DNA from: Streptomyces subrutilus
Lineage (GTDB): Bacteria > Actinomycetota > Actinomycetes > Streptomycetales > Streptomycetaceae
Assembly (NCBI RefSeq): GCF_008704535.1
Contig: NZ_CP023701.1
Span: 4,692,001-4,756,000 of the forward strand
Direction of reading: 5' to 3'
Length of the DNA: 64,000 nt
The translations under genes were made by a program, and so were the position numbers. The stretch's first letter is position 1. Every line of letters starts with the position of its first letter. Positions 15,298-22,844 of this stretch are shown one piece after another. The notes below the pieces were generated by a model, which saw only the letters and a list, made by a program, of their open reading frames with translations, did no database searches and was not told the origin of the DNA.

Positions 15298-16017
15298 ATG
15301 CGTGCAGGGAGGTCGGCGGGCGGCATCGGCCCTCGCCGCGTTGTGCGGATCGCCGCCTTCTTGGTGGGCGGGATGCTGCTCGTGGGCTGTAGTGGCGGAG
15401 CGGAGCCAGCCGGGCCGCCGGAGCAGGCGGAGGTGTCCGCGGGCGGGGCGTGCCCCGAGGGGATGCTGAACCCCGATGCGGTGAGCGGTGTCGAACGGGT
15501 GACCGGCACGAACCGGTTCCAGCGGCCGGACGCGGGCGAGAATCCGGGCGTCACATGGGTGGCCGGCGTGCTGGCCCGCGGCTACGCCAAGGACCGGGGG
15601 TCGCTGGGTGGAAGGGCGTGCGAGGTCACACCGTCGGACGAGAAGAACCGGAGGCGGGTCTCGGTGAGCTTCGAGATCCAGGGCGTGCTGCAGCGGACCG
15701 GCGAGCAGAGCGAGAGCGGAAAGGGCTACTACTGGGAGTACGCCCTGGGCCGCAACGCCCTGGCCCTGTCGGACAGGGCGAAGCTCTTCTTCGACTGTGC
15801 GAGCGCCCGCCTGGCGGGGGCCGACACGGCCGTTCCGGTCGCGGCGAGCGTGACGGTGTCGCACGGATCCGACGGGGACGATCCGCGGCTGCGCGAGGCC
15901 AACCTCGCCGTCGTGCACTCCGCTGCTCGCGCCTTGGCCGCGGAGCTGGGCTGCAAGGACGGCGGAGGTCTGCCGGAGAAGCTGACGGTCCAGGAGAAGT
16001 CGGCACGGACCAGGTAG
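15298..16017 (+). CDS. Putative lipoprotein of the type VII-associated cluster
   Basis: A 239-residue protein with a basic N-terminus, a hydrophobic stretch (IAAFLVGGMLL) and a lipobox LVGC, so it is likely an exported lipoprotein on the outer face of the membrane. The mature part contains several cysteines (ACPEGM, ACEVTPS, FDCASARL, LGCKDGG) that may form disulfides. I recognise no domain. AGTAGGGGG just upstream of the ATG at 15298 gives a good ribosome binding site, and the gene begins nine bases after the preceding stop codon. It could be the immunity or surface partner of the large protein; that is inference from co-transcription only. Confidence 0.75.
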   Translation: MRAGRSAGGIGPRRVVRIAAFLVGGMLLVGCSGGAEPAGPPEQAEVSAGGACPEGMLNPDAVSGVERVTGTNRFQRPDAGENPGVTWVAGVLARGYAKDRGSLGGRACEVTPSDEKNRRRVSVSFEIQGVLQRTGEQSESGKGYYWEYALGRNALALSDRAKLFFDCASARLAGADTAVPVAASVTVSHGSDGDDPRLREANLAVVHSAARALAAELGCKDGGGLPEKLTVQEKSARTR

Positions 16018-16106
16018 CGCCCCCCGCCCCCCGCCCCGTGCCGGCCGACCGGCACGCAGGGTCGTCCAGGCCGTGTCCGGGGTGGTCCGGTCCGGGGAAT
16101 GGCGAA

Positions 16107-16139
16107 GGCCGTCCGGGGGAGCGCCTGCCCCGGACGGCC
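16107..16139. terminator. Terminator-like hairpin between the lipoprotein gene and tRNA-Cys
   Basis: GGCCGTCCGGGG (16107-16118) pairs with CCCCGGACGGCC (16128-16139). It lies between convergent genes and could end the upstream operon on the plus strand and the tRNA transcript on the minus strand. Confidence 0.6.
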
Positions 16140-16146
16140 CGCTGCG

Positions 16147-16218
16147 AAGCCGTGACCGGAATCGAACCGGCGTAACTCGCTTTGCAGGCGAGTCCCTCAA
16201 CCACTCGGGCACACGGCT
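16147..16218 (-). tRNA. tRNA-Cys (GCA)
   Basis: On the minus strand the sequence folds as a cloverleaf. The acceptor stem is AGCCGTG with CACGGCT, followed by a T discriminator base, the usual tRNA-Cys identity base. The anticodon stem CTCGC/GCGAG encloses the loop CTGCAAA, giving anticodon GCA. The T arm is a GGTTCGATTCC-type arm. The 3' CCA is not encoded. A hairpin lies just downstream of its 3' end. Confidence 0.93.
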
Positions 16219-16307
16219 GGGTGGTGGTGATGTGCACGACCGTACGAGGGTGCGCGGGGGTGGGGGAAGGGGTTCGGGGGGCGTGCAATGCGACTGCCAT
16301 GCCGCGT

Positions 16308-16385
16308 TCACAGTTCACAGTTCGCGGCTCCTGGCTCCTGGCTCCTGGCTCCCGGGTCGCGGCTCCCGGCTCTCGGTTCGCCTTT
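16308..16385. repeat. Short imperfect tandem repeats in the intergenic region
   Basis: GTTCACA occurs twice in a row, followed by three copies of GGCTCCT and several GGCTCCCGG or GGCTCTCGG variants. The array lies between the tRNA-Cys and the relic reductase fragment. No gene is convincing in 16219-16433. Confidence 0.5.
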
Positions 16386-16433
16386 CGGCGGTTGGGGTCC
16401 GCGGGGGCGGGGGTTCGTGTGCTGGTGGGTCCG

Positions 16434-16580
16434 TCAGGTGCTACGGATGAGGTGTGTGCCGCGGACGCCGCCCGACTCCAAGGCCCGGTGGTGGGCCCAC
16501 GCGATGGCGGAGAGCGGGCGGACGGTGTCCACCACGGGGCGGAGGATCCCGGCGTCGACCAGGCGGGCCAGTGCGAAACG
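16434..16580 (-). pseudogene. C-terminal relic of an MDR-family (quinone oxidoreductase-like) gene
   Basis: On the minus strand about 48 codons before a stop read LVDAGILRPVVDTVRPLSAI and then AHHRALESGGVRGTHLI. This matches the usual C-terminus of zinc-binding alcohol dehydrogenase/quinone oxidoreductase family proteins, where a segment like LRPVVDRVFPL is followed by AHRYLESGGARGKVVL. Upstream in the same frame the sequence turns into Arg-rich nonsense, so only the last seventh of such a gene remains. It lies between tRNA-Cys and an MFS transporter gene and is probably a decayed remnant from an old deletion. Confidence 0.6.
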
Positions 16581-16732
16581 GAACCTGGAACGGAACCGAG
16601 GGCGGAGTCGGGTCGGGCGCCGCTGCCCGCGTCGGCGCCGCTGGAGCTGCGCCGCCTCCCCATTGCGCCCTAGGTCCTCCGGCCGATACGGAATGCGACC
16701 AATTGACAGGGTCGAAAGAGGGCTACGCACCT

Positions 16733-16738
16733 TACTCT
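16733..16738 (+). promoter_or_regulatory. -10 box of a probable leaderless promoter
   Basis: TACTCT ends six bases before the ATG at 16745. A TTGACA at 16703-16708 is too far upstream (24 bases) to be its ordinary -35 partner. Confidence 0.45.
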
Positions 16739-16744
16739 GGGGCG

Positions 16745-18223
16745 ATGAGTGCCCTCGAACCCCGCGTGCCCCAGCTCGACGTCCCGGCCCCGCTCCCGCC
16801 GCCGGGCGGCGTCATGGGTCCCGCCTACCGGGCGCTCAGCGTCGGGATCATCTCCGTCGTCTTCCTTATCGCCTTCGAGGCCACCGCCGTCGGCACGGCC
16901 ATGCCCGTCGCCGCCCGCGAGCTGGACGGGATCGGGCTCTACGCCTTCGCCTTCTCGGCCTACTTCACGACCAGCCTCTTCGGCATGGTCCTGTCCGGGC
17001 AGTGGGCCGACCGGCAGGGACCGCTGCGGCCCCTGGCGGTCGGCATCGGTGCCTTCGCCGCCGGGCTGGCGCTGTCCGGGACGGCCGGCGCCATGTGGGT
17101 GTTCGTGCTCGGGCGGGCGGTGCAGGGCTTCGGCGGCGGCCTGGTGATCGTCGCGCTCTACGTGGTGGTCAGCCGGGCCTACGAGGAGCGGCTGCGCCCC
17201 GCGATCATGGCGGCGTTCGCCGCGAGCTGGGTGGTGCCGTCCATCGTGGGGCCGCTGGCCTCCGGGACCGTGACCGAACACCTGGGCTGGCGCTGGGTGT
17301 TCCTCGGGATGCCGGTGCTCGTCGTCGTCCCGCTGATCGTCGCCCTCCCCGCCATCCGCCGCACCGCCTCCGGGCCCGTCGACACCGGCGCCCCCGCCGC
17401 CGCCTTCGACCGGCGGCGCATCCGCCTCGCGCTGATGATCTCGACGGGAGCGGGACTGCTCCAGTACGCCGCCCAGGACCTGCGGTGGCTGTCGCTGCTC
17501 CCGGCCGCCGCGGGCGCCGCGCTGATGGTGCCCGCGGTGCTCGGGCTGCTGCCGCGCGGCACGTACCGGGCGCGGCGCGGTCTGCCGTCGGTGGTGCTGC
17601 TGCGCGGGGTCGCGGCCGGGTCGTTCATCGCGGCGGAGAGTTTCGTGCCGCTGATGCTCGTCACGCAGCGGGGGCTGAGCCCGACGCTCGCCGGGTTCTC
17701 GCTCGCGCTGGGCGGGGTGACCTGGGCGGGCGGTTCCTGGCTGCAGTCGAAGGCGCGGATGGAGCCCTACCGGGAGCGGTTGATCGTGGGCGGGATGGTG
17801 CTGGTGGCGCTGGCGATCGCGGCCGCGCCGGCCGTGCTGGTCCCGTCCGTGCCGGTGTGGACGCTGGCCCTGGCGTGGGCCGTCGGCTGCCTCGGGATGG
17901 GGCTGGTGATCGGTTCCACGAGCGTGCTGCTGCTCAAGCTGTCGGCGCCGGAGGAGGCGGGCAACAACTCCGCCGCCCTGCAGATCTCGGACGGGCTGGC
18001 GAACGTGGTGCTGCTGGCCGCCGGCGGCGCCGCCTTCGCCGCGCTCGGCGGGGGAGCGGTGGGCGCCGCGCACGCGGTCGCGGACGGCGCGGCCGGAGCC
18101 TCGCACCCCGGGGCGTTCGTCGTGGTCTTCCTGCCGATGGCGTGCGTCGCGCTCGTCGGGGCGTGGGTGGCGACGCGCCTGCACGCCGAACCTGCCGCCC
18201 GGCCCGTCCGGCCCGCCGCCTGA
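16745..18223 (+). CDS. MFS transporter, probably drug efflux
   Basis: A 492-residue major facilitator with many hydrophobic segments from about residue 30 to 475, probably 12-14 helices. The loop 2-3 motif is GQWADRQGPLRPL and helix 5 carries a VVPSIVGPLASG antiporter-like motif, as in proton-driven drug exporters. The N-terminus is Pro-rich (PAPLPPPGGV). The substrate is unknown. The ATG at 16745 has no good ribosome binding site but has a TACTCT box six bases upstream, so the message may be leaderless. It is monocistronic and followed by a short tandem repeat. Confidence 0.85.
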   Translation: MSALEPRVPQLDVPAPLPPPGGVMGPAYRALSVGIISVVFLIAFEATAVGTAMPVAARELDGIGLYAFAFSAYFTTSLFGMVLSGQWADRQGPLRPLAVGIGAFAAGLALSGTAGAMWVFVLGRAVQGFGGGLVIVALYVVVSRAYEERLRPAIMAAFAASWVVPSIVGPLASGTVTEHLGWRWVFLGMPVLVVVPLIVALPAIRRTASGPVDTGAPAAAFDRRRIRLALMISTGAGLLQYAAQDLRWLSLLPAAAGAALMVPAVLGLLPRGTYRARRGLPSVVLLRGVAAGSFIAAESFVPLMLVTQRGLSPTLAGFSLALGGVTWAGGSWLQSKARMEPYRERLIVGGMVLVALAIAAAPAVLVPSVPVWTLALAWAVGCLGMGLVIGSTSVLLLKLSAPEEAGNNSAALQISDGLANVVLLAAGGAAFAALGGGAVGAAHAVADGAAGASHPGAFVVVFLPMACVALVGAWVATRLHAEPAARPVRPAA

Positions 18224-18241
18224 GCGCCCCCGGCGGGTGCC

Positions 18242-18298
18242 GGGCCGGCCGGAAGAGCAGGGGCCGGCCGGAAGAGCAGGGGCCGGGCGAAAAGCAGG
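18242..18298. repeat. 18-bp tandem repeat
   Basis: GGGCCGGCCGGAAGAGCA occurs at 18242-18259 and 18260-18277, followed by a degenerate third copy. It lies between the MFS gene and the toxin-antitoxin promoter. Confidence 0.6.
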
Positions 18299-18321
18299 GC
18301 CCCGGGGGGCGGGCGGGCCCG

Positions 18322-18327
18322 TAGGGT
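18322..18327 (+). promoter_or_regulatory. -10 box of the toxin-antitoxin operon
   Basis: TAGGGT ends six bases before the ATG at 18334, a spacing that fits leaderless transcription. Confidence 0.45.
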
Positions 18328-18333
18328 CGCGGG

Positions 18334-18534
18334 ATGGACGAGCTGATCATCGCACTGGGCGCCGCCGAGCGGGCGGCGCTGGCCGACCTGGCCGACGCCA
18401 CCGCGAGCACCCCGCAGGAGGTCGCCCTGGCGGCCGTACGGGCCCACCTGGCCGCCGAGCGCGCGCGGACCGGCGCCGTCGCCGGCCGGCTCGCGGAGCA
18501 GCACGCCGACCTCCTGCGACGGCTCGGCGCATGA
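18334..18534 (+). CDS. Antitoxin-like protein of a Doc-type module
   Basis: A 66-residue Ala/Leu/Glu-rich protein beginning MDELIIALGAAERAALADLADATASTPQEVALAAVRAHL. This resembles the short ribbon-helix-helix antitoxins that precede Fic/Doc toxins in actinobacteria; the C-terminal helix (RLAEQHADLLRRLGA) could bind the toxin. Its stop overlaps the toxin start (ATGA), the usual coupling of antitoxin and toxin genes. The family is inferred from size, composition and partner, not from a diagnostic motif. A TAGGGT box six bases upstream suggests a leaderless operon. Confidence 0.72.
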   Translation: MDELIIALGAAERAALADLADATASTPQEVALAAVRAHLAAERARTGAVAGRLAEQHADLLRRLGA

Positions 18535-18944
18535 GCGCCCGCGACACCGCGCCGGTCTCCGCCCCCGTCCGCCACCTCACGCTCGTCGAGGTGCTCGACC
18601 TGGCGGAGCACGCCTGCCTCGCCCAGGGGCAGCCCGTCGAGCTGCGGGAGCCCGGGCTGCTGGAGTCCGCCGTGCACCGGCCGCGGGCCCGGATGTTCGG
18701 GACGCCGGCCTGGGCGGACCCGTACGAGCAGGCCGCCGCGCTGCTGCACGGCATCGCCGCCAACCACCCCCTGGTCGACGGCAACAAGCGCACCGCTTGG
18801 CTGGCCGCCGCGACCTTCCTCGCCCTGAACGGGGTCGACCTCGGGCCCGTCGACCAGCGCGCCGCCTACGACCTGGTCGTCGACGTGGCCGCCGGGGCCG
18901 AGCCGGAGCCCGCCCGGATCGCGGAACGGCTGCGCCGGATGTGA
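18531..18944 (+). CDS. Doc/Fic-family toxin
   Basis: A 137-residue protein with the Fic/Doc core HPLVDGNKRTA (H79 to A89). This is the Doc variant of the HxFxDGNKRxG signature, with Leu in place of the usual Phe. Doc phosphorylates and inactivates elongation factor Tu; Fic enzymes AMPylate proteins. The catalytic His79 and the phosphate-binding NKR are intact. The rest (LTLVEVLDLAEHACLAQGQPVELREPGLLESAVHRPRA) matches death-on-curing proteins. It overlaps the antitoxin gene by four bases and stands alone otherwise, with no plasmid or phage genes nearby. Confidence 0.85.
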   Translation: MSARDTAPVSAPVRHLTLVEVLDLAEHACLAQGQPVELREPGLLESAVHRPRARMFGTPAWADPYEQAAALLHGIAANHPLVDGNKRTAWLAAATFLALNGVDLGPVDQRAAYDLVVDVAAGAEPEPARIAERLRRM

Positions 18945-19080
18945 CGCTCGCCGCACCGCCCGAGGTCACGGGCCCGTCCCTCCGCGCGGGGCGGGCCCGG
19001 GCCGGTAGGGTGGCCCGGTTGTCCTACGTACGACTGCCCGTACCAGTACGCGAGTACGCCGAGAGCACGAACCGGAGACC

Positions 19081-20865
19081 GTGACTACTACCGCCTCCCA
19101 CCACCTCTCACCCGCCTTCCCCGGCCGCGCCCCGTGGGGCACCGCCAGCGCGCTGCGCGCCTGGCAGCAGGGGGCGCTGGACCGCTACATCCAGACGCAG
19201 CCGCGGGACTTCCTCGCGGTCGCGACGCCCGGCGCCGGGAAGACCACCTTCGCGCTGACCATGGCCTCCTGGCTGCTGCACCACCACGTCGTCCAGCAGG
19301 TGACCGTGGTCGCGCCGACCGAGCACCTGAAGAAGCAGTGGGCGGAGGCGGCCGCCCGGATAGGGATCCGCCTCGACCCCGAGTACTCCGCGGGACCGCT
19401 GAGCAAGGACTACCACGGCGTCGCCGTCACCTATGCCGGTGTCGGCGTCCGCCCGATGCTGCACCGCAACCGCTGCGAGCAGCGCAAGACCCTGGTGATC
19501 CTCGACGAGATCCACCACGCGGGCGACTCGAAGTCCTGGGGCGAGGCCTGCCTGGAGGCCTTCGACCCGGCGACCCGCCGCCTGGCGCTGACCGGCACCC
19601 CCTTCCGGTCCGACACCAACCCGATCCCCTTCGTCACGTACGAGGAGGGCAACGACGGCATCCGGCGCTCCTCCGCCGACTACACCTACGGCTACGGCAA
19701 CGCGCTGACCGACGGCGTCGTGCGGCCGGTCATCTTCCTCTCCTACAGCGGCAACATGCGCTGGCGCACCAAGGCGGGCGACGAGATCGCCGCGCGCCTG
19801 GGCGAACCGATGACCAAGGACGCCGTCTCGCAGGCCTGGCGCACCGCGCTGGACCCGCGCGGCGACTGGATGCCGAACGTGCTGCGCGCCGCCGACCGGC
19901 GCCTGACCGAGGTCCGCAAGGGCATCCCGGACGCGGGCGGCCTGGTCATCGCCTCCGACCAGGACTCGGCGCGCGCCTACGCCAAGCTGCTGCGCGAGAT
20001 CACCGGCAGCAAGGCGACCGTCGTGCTGTCCGACGACACCGGGGCGTCGAAGCGGATCGACGAGTTCAGTGTGGACGGCAGCCGCTGGATGGTCGCGGTC
20101 CGCATGGTGTCCGAGGGGGTCGACGTGCCGCGGCTGGCGGTCGGCGTCTACGCGACGACGATCTCCACCCCGCTGTTCTTCGCGCAGGCCGTCGGACGTT
20201 TCGTGCGTTCGCGCAGGCGCGGCGAGACCGCGTCGGTGTTCCTTCCCACCATCCCCTACCTGCTCGGCTTCGCCAACGAGATGGAGGTCGAGCGCGACCA
20301 CGTGCTCGACAAGCCGAAGAAGCAGGGCGAGGAGGACCCGTACGCCGAGTCCGAGAAGGAGATGGACGAGGCGAACCGGCAGGAGGACGAGGACACCGGC
20401 GAGGAGGAGCAGATGTCCTTCGAGGCGCTGGAGTCCGACGCCGTCTTCGACCGGGTCCTCTACGACGGTGCCGAGTTCGGCATGCAGGCCCACCCGGGCA
20501 GCGAGGAGGAGCAGGACTACCTCGGCATCCCCGGGCTGCTGGAGCCGGACCAGGTGCAGATGCTGCTCCAGAAGCGGCAGTCCCGGCAGATCGCCCACAG
20601 CCGCCGCAAGCCGGACGCCGACGCGGACCTGCTGGAGCTCCCGGCCGACCGGCGGCCCGTGGTCTCCCACAAGGAGCTGCTGGAGCTGCGCAAGTCGCTG
20701 AACACGATGGTCGGCGCCTACGTCCACCAGAGCGGCAAGCCGCACGGGGTGATCCACACGGAGCTGCGCCGGGTGTGCGGCGGTCCGCCGAGCGCGGAGG
20801 CGACGGCGGGTCAGCTGCGGGAGCGGATCAAGAAGGTCCAGGAGTGGGCCACCCGCATGCGGTGA
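19081..20865 (+). CDS. DEAD/DEAH-box superfamily 2 helicase
   Basis: A 594-residue SF2 helicase-like ATPase. Motif I is TPGAGKTT (K54), motif II is DEIHHAG (142-148), motif III is LTGTPFRSD (about 174-182) and motif VI is QAVGRFVRSRRRGE (about 369-382). An acidic Glu/Asp-rich insertion (about 420-455) follows the second RecA domain. The closest layout I recall is the restriction-type or UvrB/XPB-like single-protein helicases common in actinobacteria; no nuclease domain is evident. The GTG at 19081 has GGAG five bases upstream. A strong terminator follows, so it is probably monocistronic. The substrate is unknown. Confidence 0.88.
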   Translation: MTTTASHHLSPAFPGRAPWGTASALRAWQQGALDRYIQTQPRDFLAVATPGAGKTTFALTMASWLLHHHVVQQVTVVAPTEHLKKQWAEAAARIGIRLDPEYSAGPLSKDYHGVAVTYAGVGVRPMLHRNRCEQRKTLVILDEIHHAGDSKSWGEACLEAFDPATRRLALTGTPFRSDTNPIPFVTYEEGNDGIRRSSADYTYGYGNALTDGVVRPVIFLSYSGNMRWRTKAGDEIAARLGEPMTKDAVSQAWRTALDPRGDWMPNVLRAADRRLTEVRKGIPDAGGLVIASDQDSARAYAKLLREITGSKATVVLSDDTGASKRIDEFSVDGSRWMVAVRMVSEGVDVPRLAVGVYATTISTPLFFAQAVGRFVRSRRRGETASVFLPTIPYLLGFANEMEVERDHVLDKPKKQGEEDPYAESEKEMDEANRQEDEDTGEEEQMSFEALESDAVFDRVLYDGAEFGMQAHPGSEEEQDYLGIPGLLEPDQVQMLLQKRQSRQIAHSRRKPDADADLLELPADRRPVVSHKELLELRKSLNTMVGAYVHQSGKPHGVIHTELRRVCGGPPSAEATAGQLRERIKKVQEWATRMR

Positions 20866-20883
20866 GCCGTTCGTACAGGGTCG

Positions 20884-20923
20884 GGGCCGGGGTCCGTGCG
20901 GAGGTTCGCACGGACCCCGGCCC
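20884..20923 (+). terminator. Strong terminator hairpin after the helicase gene
   Basis: GGGCCGGGGTCCGTGCG (20884-20900) pairs perfectly over 17 bp with its reverse complement at 20907-20923 around the loop GAGGTT. Confidence 0.85.
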
Positions 20924-21227
20924 GGTCGAACGCCCCCTGGACGGGCGGGAGGTAGGGGTGCGGGGGCCGGCAGCAGGTCACGAAACGACACCGGGATCGA
21001 TCAGTAATCGGCATAAAGAGGTAAGAGGCGCCCGGATTCTGGACGAGCCCTTCCGCTGAGCGAACCTGCTCGCTACTGTCCCCGCATCGAACGCACCGTG
21101 GCAGCGCCGCCGCGGGAGCGCAGCCGGTGCCATGGCCGCTACCGGCGGCCTCTCCGTGCGCCGCCGCGGGACCGGCGGCGCGCCACCCCGAGAGTCACCG
21201 CCGCCCACCGAAAGAGGGAGAGGCGTC
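20924..21227 (+). other. Intergenic region upstream of the IclR regulator
   Basis: No gene is convincing here. The region holds a small inverted repeat CGATCAGTAATCG (about 20997-21009) and a TACTGT box near 21076 that could serve as a -10 element, which would leave a leader of about 150 bases before the GTG at 21228. Confidence 0.4.
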
Positions 21228-21869
21228 GTGACCGCGGAAACCTCCCAGACTCTCGACAGAGGGCTCAGAGTCCTGAAACTGCTCGCCGACACCGACCACG
21301 GTCTGACCGTCACCGAGCTCTCCAACCGCCTCGGTGTCAACCGCACCGTGGTCTACCGGCTCCTCGCCACCCTCGAACAGCACGCCCTGGTCCGCCGCGA
21401 CCTCGGCGGGCGGGCCCGCGTCGGCCTCGGGGTGCTGCGACTGGGCCGGCAGGTGCACCCGCTCGTACGCGAGGCGGCCCTGCCCGCGCTGCGGTCCCTC
21501 GCCGAGGACATAGGCGCCACCGCGCACCTGACCCTCGTCGACGGCACCGAGGCGCTGGCCGTGGCGGTCGTCGAGCCGACCTGGACGGACTACCACGTGG
21601 CCTACCGGCCCGGCTTCCGGCACCCGCTGGACCGCGGGGCCGCCGGACGGGCCATCCTGGCCGCCCGCCAGGGCTCGCTGATCGAGCCCGGGTACACCCT
21701 GACCCACGGCGAGCTCGAAGCGGGCGCCAGCGGGGCCGCCGCGCCGCTCGTGGGGATCACCGGGCTGGAGGGCAGCGTCGGCGTCGTGATGCTGGCCGAC
21801 GCGGTGCCGGAGCGCGTGGGCCCCCGGGTGGTCGACGCGGCCCGCGAGGTCGCGGACGCCCTGCGCTAG
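21228..21869 (+). CDS. IclR-family transcriptional regulator
   Basis: A 213-residue regulator. The N-terminal winged helix-turn-helix (about 8-70) includes LDRGLRVLKLLADTDHGLTVTELSNRLGVNRTVVYRLLATLE in two stretches typical of IclR. The rest is a shortened IclR ligand-binding domain (about 90-210) with PLDRGAAGRAILA. Most IclR proteins are about 250 residues, so the effector domain is compact. The GTG at 21228 is preceded by GAGGGAGAG. No target gene is divergently paired with it, and a perfect palindrome follows it. The ligand is unknown. Confidence 0.88.
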   Translation: MTAETSQTLDRGLRVLKLLADTDHGLTVTELSNRLGVNRTVVYRLLATLEQHALVRRDLGGRARVGLGVLRLGRQVHPLVREAALPALRSLAEDIGATAHLTLVDGTEALAVAVVEPTWTDYHVAYRPGFRHPLDRGAAGRAILAARQGSLIEPGYTLTHGELEAGASGAAAPLVGITGLEGSVGVVMLADAVPERVGPRVVDAAREVADALR

Positions 21870-21909
21870 GTCGTCTGGCAGGCCGCCCGACGGCTGCCCC
21901 CGGATCCGT

Positions 21910-21949
21910 CCCGCGGGCCCGTGCCCCGGCCGGGGCACGGGCCCGCGGG
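21910..21949 (+). terminator. Perfect 40-bp palindrome after the IclR gene
   Basis: CCCGCGGGCCCGTGCCCCGG (21910-21929) is followed without spacer by its exact reverse complement (21930-21949). It is best read as a terminator for the regulator gene, although a DNA-level role is possible. The tandem array begins at its right end. Confidence 0.65.
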
Positions 21950-22025
21950 GCGGCCGGGGCGGCCGGGGCGGCCGGGGCGGCCGGGGCGGCCGGGGCGGCC
22001 GGGGCGGCCGGGGCGGCCGGGGCGG
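21946..22025. repeat. 9-bp tandem repeat (GGGGCGGCC), about nine copies
   Basis: A near-perfect array of the nonamer GGGGCGGCC runs from the palindrome to ten bases before the -10 box of the S16 protease gene. Such arrays expand and contract by slippage; here the -35 region of the promoter falls inside the array. Confidence 0.85.
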
Positions 22026-22034
22026 GTGGGCCGA

Positions 22035-22040
22035 TAGATT
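22035..22040 (+). promoter_or_regulatory. -10 box of the S16 protease gene, leaderless
   Basis: TAGATT ends six bases before the GTG at 22047. The matching -35 position falls within the nonamer array. Confidence 0.5.
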
Positions 22041-22046
22041 GGGCGG

Positions 22047-22844
22047 GTGCTCTCTCGTCTCTCACGTCTGCCGCTTCCCGCCGCCCTGGCCGTGTGCGCC
22101 GTGCCCGTCGTCGGGCTCCTCGCCGTCGCCGCCTTCGCGCCGCTGCCCTTCGTGATCGCCCAGCCCGGACTCACGGCCGACGTGCTCGGCGACCGGGACG
22201 GCAAGGCCGTCATCGCCGTCGACGGCGCACCGACCCGCGCGACCAGGGGCCAACTGCGCATGACCACCATCCAGGCCACCGGACCGTCCACCACGGTGAC
22301 CCTGCCGCACCTCGTCGACAACTGGTTCGACACCACCCGCGCGGTCATGCCGAAATCGTCCGTCTACTCCTCGGGCGGAACCGACAAGGAGATCGAAGCG
22401 CACAATCTGGAGGAAATGGCCAAGTCGCAGTCGACCGCCACCGACGCCGCCCTCGGCTTCCTCCACAAGAACCCCGAGGACGTGCGCGTCCGGCTGAACC
22501 TCGCCGACGTCGGCGGCCCGAGCGCCGGACTGCTCTTCTCCCTCGGCATCGTCGACAAGCTCGACGGCGACGGCAGCGGCGGCGACCTCACCGGCGGCCG
22601 CACCATCGCCGGCACCGGCACCATCAGCGCCGGCGGCCGGGTCGGCCCGGTCGGCGGGGTGGCCCTCAAGACGCAGGCCGCGCGGCGCGACGGGGCGACC
22701 GTGTTCCTCGTACCGAAGGACGAGTGCTCCGACGCCCGGTCCGAACTCCCCGCGGGCCTGCGCCTCATCCCCGTCGGCACGCTCACCGACGCGGTGGAGT
22801 CGCTGCGGTCGCTGGACCGGGGAGGGGCCGTTCCGTCCTGCTGA
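22047..22844 (+). CDS. Lon-like S16 serine protease, membrane-anchored
   Basis: A 265-residue protein with one N-terminal membrane helix (ALAVCAVPVVGLLAVAAFAPL, about 12-32) and a C-terminal Lon-type protease domain. The Ser-Lys dyad is S159 in GGPSAGLLFSLG and K208 in VALKTQAARR. The AAA+ domain of Lon is absent and I see no clear PDZ domain, so it resembles the YlbL-like membrane proteases of Gram-positives, acting outside the membrane. The GTG start has no Shine-Dalgarno sequence but has TAGATT six bases upstream. Its 3' end overlaps the convergent MFS gene by 62 bases. Confidence 0.85.
   Translation: MLSRLSRLPLPAALAVCAVPVVGLLAVAAFAPLPFVIAQPGLTADVLGDRDGKAVIAVDGAPTRATRGQLRMTTIQATGPSTTVTLPHLVDNWFDTTRAVMPKSSVYSSGGTDKEIEAHNLEEMAKSQSTATDAALGFLHKNPEDVRVRLNLADVGGPSAGLLFSLGIVDKLDGDGSGGDLTGGRTIAGTGTISAGGRVGPVGGVALKTQAARRDGATVFLVPKDECSDARSELPAGLRLIPVGTLTDAVESLRSLDRGGAVPSC

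Noticed and set aside
16147..16218. tRNA-Cys as an integration site for the type VII cluster
   Set aside because: No repeat of the tRNA 3' end is seen at the far side of the cluster near 9.1 kb, and there is no integrase or mobility gene.
18242..18298. Antitoxin operator in the 18-bp tandem repeat
   Set aside because: The copies are direct and GC-rich without an inverted core, and lie upstream of the promoter box, so a regulatory role is not supported beyond position.
21946..22025. Possible CRISPR array
   Set aside because: The units are 9 bp, contiguous and without spacers, and no cas genes are present. It is a simple tandem repeat.
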